A stretch of 54,641 bases of DNA from an uncultured Blautia sp. (GTDB taxonomy: Bacteria; Bacillota; Clostridia; Lachnospirales; Lachnospiraceae), in assembly GCA_900553515.1 (NCBI GenBank), contig USDN01000014.1:1-54641 (forward strand), in the 5' to 3' direction. Below, piece after piece: positions 49,371 to 54,641 of the stretch. Under the pieces are notes generated by a model that was not told the DNA's origin, made no database searches, and saw only the letters and a program-made list of their open reading frames with translations. The position numbers were made by a program, and so were the translations under genes. Every line of letters begins with the position of its first letter. Position 1 is the first letter of the stretch.

Positions 49371-51953
49371 TCAGCAGGTCGCTCCACCTGTAAGGTGTTT
49401 CTGAGCTTTGATGTTTTCTTCTTTTCTTCCAAGAAGATCATCAGAAAGAAGCTGTTCCTGCACATTTTCAAATCCGATACGTGCTACGGTATCCGCAAAA
49501 CGTTCTCCTGTATTTCCCTGTTCGCGGAAAAGAAGGATGGCTTTTTCTACAATAGAAAGCACTTCTTCTTTATCTGTAAATACCTTATCCAGGTAGCGGC
49601 CCTGAGCAACCTTCTTGCCCCAGCGTCCGCCAATATAAACACGGTAACCGTTTGTATAATCTTCAATGGCATGGAACGGACATTTTCCTACACAGCGTCC
49701 GCAATGGTTGCATGCGTTTTCATCAATGACAATCTTTCCATTTTCTACTTTTGCCACATTGATCGGACAGTTCTTTTCAATACGGCAGATCTTACATCCT
49801 TTACATTTTTCAGGATCAATCTGCGGAATACGCTGGCCAATGATTCCCAGATCGTTCAGGTCAGGTTTCACACAGTTGTTTGGACATCCGCCTACTGCAA
49901 TTTTAAATTTATGAGGAAGCTTCACATCCGCATAACCATGGAAGAATCTCTCATGGATTTCTTCAGAAAGTCCGAATGTATCGATCAGTCCATACTGACA
50001 GGTGGTTCCTTTACAGGAAACCACAGGTCTTACTTTAGATCCGGTTCCTCCTGTCTCAAGTCCTGCCTGCATAAGGTATTCCCGAAGAGGTTCAATGTTA
50101 TCAAAAGGAACGCCCTGGATCTCCATAGTAAGACGGGAGGTCATGGTCACTTCACCGCTGCCGAACATCTCTGCAGCCTCTGCAATGATCCTTGCCTCTT
50201 CCGCTGTGATCTTTCCGTTTCTTGTGATCACACGACCATTAAACTTATCTTCTGTATTCTTATCCTTCAAAAATCCCAGTGCTTTTACACGCTTCTCTTC
50301 TTCCGGAGAAATTTTTCCGGCTGCATTAGCGATCTTAATATCATTAAAGAATCTTGCCCCCTCAAGTACTGCCGTATTCTTATAACCAAACTGACGAAGA
50401 CGGTTCTGAAGGAAATATCCTCTTTTGCCTTTTGCACACACCAGAAGGAGTTTATCTTCTTTGTCCAGACCTTCTATTTCTCCATTTACCTTTGCAAGAT
50501 CTACAAATACAGCGCCATGGATCGACGGCTGAGGATTAACATCGATCACTTTATAGTCTTTTGCTTTACCTTCTGCATATTCTGCCGGAGTCATGCTGAC
50601 CAGGGTTCCGTTGATCTTGTTAAGCAGGATATATACCACCTGTACAAAAGGATGGATCGCAGTAGAGAAAGGCGGTGCATAAGCAAAATCCGCATTTTCA
50701 AAGTCCTCAAGAACTGCTCCCATATTCATTCCCATGACCGCGATATCAACCATTTTATCTACTGCGCCCGGGCCAAATACCTGTACGCCAAGAAGTTTAT
50801 GGGTATTTTTATCTGCAATCATCTTTGTGATAAAGAAAGAAGCGTCCGGGTAATAATGTGCCTTGTCATCTGTGGGCGCTACTACTGTAACCACATCATA
50901 TCCTGCCTCACGAGCCTGTTCTTCTGTGAGTCCGGTACGTCCGATATTCAGATTCGGCAGTTTTACTACACCCGTTCCCAGTACGCCCGGATAAGATTTT
51001 TCCTTACCTGCCAGTACCTGTGCCAGAGTCCTTCCTTCCATATTTGCAGAAGATCCCATAGGAGACCACTGAGGCTTTCCGGTAAGACGGTTGGTTACCA
51101 TTGCACAGTCTCCTGCAGCATAAACATCTTCAAGATTTGTTTTCATTGTATGATCTACAAGAATCGTTCCCTTAAACATTTCCAGATTGGTATCTTTCAG
51201 GAAATCTGTATTTGGACGGATACCTGCAGCCATGATCAAAAGCTCACATCCAAGAACTCCTGCAGAAGTTTTTACTCCTGTCACTGCTTCATTTCCAAGA
51301 ACAGCCTCTGCCTTTGTCCCTGTGATCACACGGATTCCTTCTCTAAGCAGATGTTTTTTGGCATACACAGCCATTTCCGGATCAATAATATTCGGAAGGA
51401 TCTGGGAAGCAAAATCAATAACAGTAACCTGCACACCTTTCGCTTTTAAGTTTTCTGCAGCTTCCAGTCCAATAAAGCCTGCGCCGATGACAACTGCTTT
51501 TTTTACGCCCTTTTCTTCTACATAAGAACGGATGGCAATGGCATCATCTGGTGTACGCATTTTAAATACGCCCTGTTTGTCTGTTCCTTCAATGGGAAGA
51601 ACTACCGGAGATGCTCCTACAGAAAGAACCAGCTTATCATAGGAACAGACTTCTTCCGCACCTGTATCTACATCTCTGACTGTCACCTGTTTTTTATCCG
51701 GGTCGAGAGCAATTGCTTCTTTGCCAATACGAACCTCTACTCCTGTAAGACCTGCATATTTCTGAGGAGTATTCACGATCAATTCATCACGGCTTTCAAT
51801 GAAGCCACCTACGTAATAGGGCAGTCCGCACCCTGCATAGGAAATGTCTTTATCTTTTGTGATCACGATCACTTCTGCACTTCTGTCTTCTCTTTTTAAT
51901 TTTGCTGCTGTTTTGGTACCTGCAGCAACACCGCCAATAATCAATACTTTCAT
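49371..51953 (-). CDS. Fusion: CoA-disulfide reductase + rhodanese + sulfite reductase-like + ferredoxin
   Basis: An 860-residue protein starting at ATG 51953 (AAGGAGAA). Residues 1-~445: FAD/NAD CoA-disulfide reductase type with GGVAAG, active-site C42 (SYAGCGLPYY), VIGAGFIG, YAAGDC. ~470-560: rhodanese with C506 (CAKGKRG). ~570-700: nitrite/sulfite-reductase half repeat and siroheme-4Fe4S ligands C647-x4-C652 and C690-x3-C694 (GGCPNNC). ~708-785: two 4Fe-4S ferredoxin motifs (C717, C720, C723, C729; C748, C751, C754, C758). Ends GGATC. Probably handles persulfide or sulfite with NAD(P)H electrons (inference). Follows DUF134 after 11 bases. Confidence 0.87.
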   Translation of the reverse strand: MKVLIIGGVAAGTKTAAKLKREDRSAEVIVITKDKDISYAGCGLPYYVGGFIESRDELIVNTPQKYAGLTGVEVRIGKEAIALDPDKKQVTVRDVDTGAEEVCSYDKLVLSVGASPVVLPIEGTDKQGVFKMRTPDDAIAIRSYVEEKGVKKAVVIGAGFIGLEAAENLKAKGVQVTVIDFASQILPNIIDPEMAVYAKKHLLREGIRVITGTKAEAVLGNEAVTGVKTSAGVLGCELLIMAAGIRPNTDFLKDTNLEMFKGTILVDHTMKTNLEDVYAAGDCAMVTNRLTGKPQWSPMGSSANMEGRTLAQVLAGKEKSYPGVLGTGVVKLPNLNIGRTGLTEEQAREAGYDVVTVVAPTDDKAHYYPDASFFITKMIADKNTHKLLGVQVFGPGAVDKMVDIAVMGMNMGAVLEDFENADFAYAPPFSTAIHPFVQVVYILLNKINGTLVSMTPAEYAEGKAKDYKVIDVNPQPSIHGAVFVDLAKVNGEIEGLDKEDKLLLVCAKGKRGYFLQNRLRQFGYKNTAVLEGARFFNDIKIANAAGKISPEEEKRVKALGFLKDKNTEDKFNGRVITRNGKITAEEARIIAEAAEMFGSGEVTMTSRLTMEIQGVPFDNIEPLREYLMQAGLETGGTGSKVRPVVSCKGTTCQYGLIDTFGLSEEIHERFFHGYADVKLPHKFKIAVGGCPNNCVKPDLNDLGIIGQRIPQIDPEKCKGCKICRIEKNCPINVAKVENGKIVIDENACNHCGRCVGKCPFHAIEDYTNGYRVYIGGRWGKKVAQGRYLDKVFTDKEEVLSIVEKAILLFREQGNTGERFADTVARIGFENVQEQLLSDDLLGRKEENIKAQKHLTGGATC

Positions 51954-51964
51954 TCTTATTCTCC

Positions 51965-52321
51965 TTATGCTTGCTGGATTTCCTGCTGTCTGTGACAGCA
52001 GTATTTTTCGTTTACACATTCCGGGCGCATTTCTTCACATACCACCACATCACCTCCGCTGATGGTTATGCCCCGTCCGTTTACAAGTGCATCTGCCAGT
52101 TTCCGCCGTGCGCCATTATAGATCCGAGTCACTGTAGGCCGGGAGATGTCCATCTTTCTGGCACACTGCTCCTGAGTCAGACATACAAAATCCAGGAGAC
52201 GTACTGTTTCGTATTCATCGTATGTCAGATTCACACAGTTATCTCTGGAGCCTCCCTCCGGGATAAATTCTGCGATCTTTGGTTTCGAACAGATGCATCT
52301 GCATTTTTGCGGTCTTGCCAT
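51965..52321 (-). CDS. DUF134-family DNA-binding protein
   Basis: 118 residues: N-terminal Cys-rich element (CRCICSKP), a central region with ECDE-like EYETVRLLD, a helix-turn-helix (LTQEQCARKMDISRPTVTRI, ~48-67), and a C-terminal extension with CNEKYCC. DUF134 proteins are inferred transcription regulators, often beside redox or metal genes. Located 11 bases upstream of the fusion gene, so the two are co-transcribed. Probably autoregulates from the promoter at 52361-52389. Confidence 0.88.
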   Translation of the reverse strand: MARPQKCRCICSKPKIAEFIPEGGSRDNCVNLTYDEYETVRLLDFVCLTQEQCARKMDISRPTVTRIYNGARRKLADALVNGRGITISGGDVVVCEEMRPECVNEKYCCHRQQEIQQA

Positions 52322-52360
52322 GACTCCTCCTCTCTATGGCTGCATTTTTTTGACACCCTT

Positions 52361-52389
52361 ACAATACTGCTTTTTTGAACATAAGTCAA
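52361..52389 (-). promoter_or_regulatory. Promoter of the DUF134-fusion operon
   Basis: Minus strand TTGACT (52384-52389), 17 bases, TATTGT (52361-52366). Overlapped by a direct repeat described separately. Confidence 0.8.
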
Positions 52390-52407
52390 TATCTTTTTGA
52401 GCATATG
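52370..52407. promoter_or_regulatory. Direct repeat overlapping the -35, possible operator
   Basis: Two copies of an ATG-T/C-TCAAAAAG-like word on the minus strand (52393-52407 and 52370-52384), centres about 23 bases apart, i.e. two helical turns, flanking the -35. Fits a repressor or activator site; binding protein unproven, DUF134 is the obvious candidate. Confidence 0.45.
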
Positions 52408-52487
52408 TTTATAATACTTTCTTATGAAACCTATAAGTAAATCCATAATATCCTATTTAAAGGAAAACAAGCCCTCATATTCAACAT

Positions 52488-52557
52488 AAAAAGCCCCCTG
52501 ATATACAGGTTTCCTTTCCAAAAGGATACGGTTTCCTGTAATATCAGGGGGCTTTTT
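52488..52557. terminator. Large hairpin at the island edge
   Basis: AGCCCCCTGATAT (52492-52504) / ATATCAGGGGGCT (52541-52553) with inner pairing in the loop; T-run beyond on the plus strand and on the minus strand (AAAAA). Confidence 0.8.
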
Positions 52558-52600
52558 ATGCTGTTGAATTTAACAGCGGTCTATTGCTTCGTTTGGACAC
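52556..52600 (-). repeat. Repeat copy A (45 bases, pairs with copy B at 53494)
   Basis: 38 of 45 bases match copy B and all seven differences are transitions. On the minus strand the unit ends in a CTGTT-n6-AACAG hairpin and reads as a possible C-terminus ...VSKRSNRPLLNSTA followed by TAA. In copy B the hairpin is CTGCC-n6-GGCAG, so arm changes are compensatory. Confidence 0.75.
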
Positions 52601-52997
52601 AGTTTTATATATCTCAGTATTGTCAAAGGGCGACCCTCTTCATCCTTTAGAGGGCAAAAGTTTATATCCTCCGCTTCACCCCAACGAAAGTGGTTTTTGT
52701 GCCTCAATTTAAAACCAATAAATAAAGACCGAATTTCAATATTTAATATTTACCACATTTGTGCTATTTTCTATTATAACTGCTTTGTTTGTAGTTACAT
52801 GAAGGTCATTCACACCTAATATATTGACAATGAAAGACGCGTTTCATTGGTATTTTTCCCTTACAAAACCCCTAGAAAACAAGGGAATTTGTAAAGAGAA
52901 ATCTTCATTTTCACTTTAGTTTGCTAAAGTTTTGCTATTTCTTCTAAAATTGCATCGATACCTGCTGCCACCAAAACCATTTTGTCTATAAATCACA
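52601..52997. other. Non-genic, decayed region of about 400 bases
   Basis: No gene-sized frame. 52615-52710, read on the minus strand, has hairpins GCCCTC/GAGGGT next to GGGCGACCC and an AACTTTTGCCC segment that resembles the non-coding right end of an IS200/IS605-type (TnpB) element; this is a weak resemblance only. 52924-52980 (minus) holds a short coding-like fragment MVLVAAGIDAILEEIAKL and stop. The rest is AT-rich, with a CCCTTGTTTTC / AGGGG-type inverted repeat near 52865. Confidence 0.4.
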
Positions 52998-53070
52998 AAA
53001 AAGACCCTGATTCGCAGAGATGTATACCGAAATATATCATCTCTGCAAAATCAAGGTCTTTATATTTTTT
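52997..53070 (-). terminator. Large terminator hairpin after the 91-residue gene (H1)
   Basis: AAAGACC (53000-53006) / GGTCTTT (53055-53061) with further pairing of CAGAGATG / CATCTCTG; strong T-run TTTTTT on the minus strand. Related in sequence to the hairpin at 53427-53490. Confidence 0.75.
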
Positions 53071-53104
53071 ACATTCCAAAACATCTATGGGCTACAAAGA
53101 TATG

Positions 53105-53380
53105 TCACCTGCTGCCAATTTGAATCCCTCCAACCTCTGCGTATTTATAAAGCAAATGTGCATTACTACGCAGAAATTCCTCGAAAAAAGTTATTTCTTC
53201 ATCTGAGTACCCTTCATTTACTGTCCATTTATAATCTGGCAGTTCGCATCTAGCAGAATTAAATCCTTTTTCGACAGGTCTTTCAAAATTTACAATAACC
53301 TTTTTTACACCATTTTCCTCAATAATTTGGGAATGTACAATTTCTGTTTCATCTGCCAGTGTCATGTATGGATACATCAT
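53105..53380 (-). CDS. 91-residue protein of unknown function
   Basis: Starts at ATG 53380 (a second ATG follows) behind CAGGAGAAATAGACT. Acidic, mixed alpha/beta: MYPYMTLADETEIVHSQII, a VKKVIVNFERP strand, then a helical end (EEITFFEEFLRSNAHLLYKYAEV). Not recognised; no motif of known toxins. It is flanked by two related terminators and lies in a region with repeats and gene remains, suggesting an accessory cargo gene. Confidence 0.6.
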   Translation of the reverse strand: MMYPYMTLADETEIVHSQIIEENGVKKVIVNFERPVEKGFNSARCELPDYKWTVNEGYSDEEITFFEEFLRSNAHLLYKYAEVGGIQIGSR

Positions 53381-53426
53381 AGTCTATTTCTCCTGACAAA
53401 TGTTGTTATTATTTTTTGCGTACACG

Positions 53427-53490
53427 AAAGACCCTGATCTGCAAAGACTCCTTCTCAAAAAGGATTAATCTCTGCAAGATCAAGGTCTTT
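53427..53490 (-). terminator. Large hairpin upstream of the 91-residue gene (H2)
   Basis: AAAGACC / GGTCTTT outer stem with GCAAAGA / TCTCTGC inner pairing. On the minus strand it follows repeat copy B and would end an upstream transcript (TTTCGTG, weak T-run). Confidence 0.6.
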
Positions 53491-53493
53491 ATC

Positions 53494-53538
53494 TTATGCT
53501 GCCGGATTTGGCAGCGGTTTATTACTTCGTTTGGACAC
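53494..53538 (-). repeat. Repeat copy B (45 bases, pairs with copy A at 52556)
   Basis: Second copy of the unit, 938 bases from copy A, with a CTGCC-n6-GGCAG hairpin and the reading ...VSKRSNKPLPNPAA then TAA on the minus strand. Seven transitions relative to copy A. Confidence 0.75.
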
Positions 53539-53682
53539 CAGATGCGTGAAGTTATCACGTATGATTAACTTACAGCATCACCACAGGGGAAAGGATTTAT
53601 CTTAACTGAATTGGGTATTGCCGAGGATACGGCATTTTGCCCCAAAACAGGATATATGGCTTTGCCCCGTGACAAGTATATC
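53539..53682. other. Gap with coding-like gene fragment
   Basis: Between the repeat and ppdK. The plus strand reads in one frame TASPQGKGFILTELGIAEDT then AFCPKTGYMALPRDK (about 53575-53680), with no start or stop structure of a gene; the minus strand also has a partly open frame. Probably a remnant of a lost gene from a mobile or duplicated segment. No terminator for ppdK was identified here. Confidence 0.35.
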
Positions 53683-54641
53683 TTACGCGTTCTTTTCAGC
53701 GATAGCTGCCTGAGCTGCTGCCAGACGAGCGATCGGTACACGGAACGGTGAGCAGGATACATAGTTAAGACCAATCTTGTGGCAGAACTCTACGGAAGAA
53801 GGATCTCCGCCGTGCTCACCACAGATACCTACATGAAGGTTCGGGTTAACCGGTTTTCCAAGTTTGATGGACATTTCCATAAGCTTGCCAACACCGATCT
53901 GATCCAGTTTTGCAAATGGATCGTTCTCGAAGATCTTAGCATCATAGTAAGCGTTAAGGAATTTACCAGCGTCATCACGGGAGAAGCCGTATGTCATCTG
54001 AGTTAAGTCGTTGGTACCGAAGCAGAAGAAGTCAGCCTCAGAAGCGATCTGGTCAGCTGTAAGAGCTGCACGTGGGATCTCGATCATTGTACCTACTTCA
54101 TATTTCAGATCTACGCCTGCTGCTGCGATCTCAGCGTCAGCTGTCTCAACAACAAACTTCTTAACATATTTAAGCTCTTTGATATCGCCTACTAACGGGA
54201 TCATGATCTCTGGGCAGATATTCCAGTCAGCGTGAGCTTTCTTTACATTGATAGCTGCACGGATAACTGCTGTTGTCTGCATCTTAGCGATCTCTGGGTA
54301 AGTAACTGCCAGACGGCATCCACGATGTCCCATCATTGGGTTGAACTCATGAAGAGAATTGATGATAGTCTTGATCTCTTCTACAGTCTTGCCCTGAGCG
54401 TCAGCAAGCTTCTTGATGTCATCCTCTTCTGTAGGAACGAACTCATGAAGCGGCGGATCCAGGAAACGGATTGTTACAGGGTTGCCCTCGAGAGCCTCGA
54501 ACAGACCTTCGAAGTCTTCCTGCTGATATGGAAGAACCTTAGCAAGTGCTGCTTCTCTCTCCTCAGCTGTTGTGGAGCAGATCATCTCACGGAATGCATC
54601 GATACGTCCCTCACCGAAGAACATATGCTCTGTACGGCAAA
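53683..54641 (-). CDS. ppdK: Pyruvate, phosphate dikinase, C-terminal part (runs off the window)
   Basis: The PEP/pyruvate-binding domain of PPDK; the gene starts beyond the window. It opens with GLCRTEHMFF, and shows NSLHEFNPMMGHRGCRL, IEIPRAALTADQIA, the FFCFGTNDLTQM Mg site and ICGEHGGDP with the catalytic Cys, ending AAIAEKNA. Interconverts pyruvate, ATP and phosphate with PEP, AMP and pyrophosphate in glycolysis/gluconeogenesis of anaerobes. About 318 residues are visible. Confidence 0.95.
   Translation of the reverse strand, partial: CRTEHMFFGEGRIDAFREMICSTTAEEREAALAKVLPYQQEDFEGLFEALEGNPVTIRFLDPPLHEFVPTEEDDIKKLADAQGKTVEEIKTIINSLHEFNPMMGHRGCRLAVTYPEIAKMQTTAVIRAAINVKKAHADWNICPEIMIPLVGDIKELKYVKKFVVETADAEIAAAGVDLKYEVGTMIEIPRAALTADQIASEADFFCFGTNDLTQMTYGFSRDDAGKFLNAYYDAKIFENDPFAKLDQIGVGKLMEMSIKLGKPVNPNLHVGICGEHGGDPSSVEFCHKIGLNYVSCSPFRVPIARLAAAQAAIAEKNA

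Noticed and set aside
49356..51449. A 697-codon open frame on the plus strand opposite the CoADR fusion
   Set aside because: Antisense to clear domains; the translation is rich in Cys, His, Phe and Ser with no recognisable motif.
52556..53538. CRISPR array or integron cassette array from the repeat pair
   Set aside because: Only two copies 938 bases apart, no regular spacers, no cas or integrase gene and no attC-like core.
1..54641. tRNA, rRNA or prophage genes
   Set aside because: No cloverleaf-like or ribosomal sequence and no phage structural gene was seen on either strand by reading; a tRNAscan run would confirm.

Overview
The window reads as chromosomal DNA of an anaerobic, spore-forming Gram-positive bacterium of the class Clostridia, most likely Lachnospiraceae. 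The genus is not provable from sequence alone; a Blautia- or Ruminococcus-like gut organism would fit. Evidence: T-box leaders on tyrS and leuS; the yicC-remA-gmk-rpoZ block typical of Firmicutes; near-consensus sigma-A promoters (TTGACA-17-TATAAT type) in front of most operons; one promoter matching the sporulation sigma-E consensus; and oxygen-sensitive enzymes (pyruvate formate-lyase with its activase, a PEP/pyruvate phosphate dikinase, a siroheme/ferredoxin protein). Coding is dense and mostly on the minus strand. No rRNA, tRNA, CRISPR array or intact insertion sequence was seen.

Layout. 1-4.0 kb (minus): the 5' part of tyrS with its tyrosine T-box, rnhA, a PHP-type phosphatase and a membrane-anchored MutS-like ATPase. 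4.1-5.5 kb: small unusual genes, namely a 20 % cysteine protein, a hidden 47-codon TTG-start gene and a two-gene operon with a sigma-E-like promoter. 5.4-10.9 kb (minus): yicC-remA-gmk-rpoZ-rimO-pgsA-cinA, a housekeeping operon running from one promoter. 10.9-16.3 kb: a secreted SGNH hydrolase, rqcH (ribosome rescue), an AraC regulator with a CDF transporter, a Cys-rich small protein and a nitroreductase. 16.4-20.4 kb: larE translationally coupled to a giant endonuclease Q-UvrD helicase fusion. 20.5-25.1 kb: a YjjG-like phosphatase, leuS with a leucine T-box, and an AraC regulator. 25.2-28.6 kb: a pyruvate formate-lyase operon in which the enzyme is split into a 699-residue body and a separate 80-residue glycyl-radical subunit, followed by pflA.

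28.7-35.0 kb (minus): an ABC exporter with an XRE regulator, a Fic protein and an EF-G paralogue. 35.2-37.6 kb (plus): tyrA-aroA (aromatic amino acids). 37.7-49.1 kb: alternating single genes (acetyltransferase, D-lactate dehydrogenase, endonuclease IV, CapA-like protein, YccF, MATE exporter, a secreted protein, aldehyde dehydrogenase, folC) separated by strong hairpins, many with T-tracts on both strands and so probably bidirectional terminators. 49.4-52.4 kb (minus): a DUF134 regulator and an 860-residue fusion of CoA-disulfide reductase, rhodanese, sulfite-reductase-like and ferredoxin domains. 52.4-53.7 kb: a decayed accessory island holding one small gene, paired repeats and gene fragments. 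The window ends inside ppdK.

The most notable items are the split pyruvate formate-lyase, the EndoQ-UvrD fusion with two sliding-clamp-type motifs, the four-domain sulfur redox fusion, the repeated hairpin with compensatory changes near 52.6 and 53.5 kb, and an abrupt change of codon usage inside tyrS in the first ~200 bases, which may be an assembly chimera or a recombination joint. Comparisons with named proteins are from memory; no database search was run.
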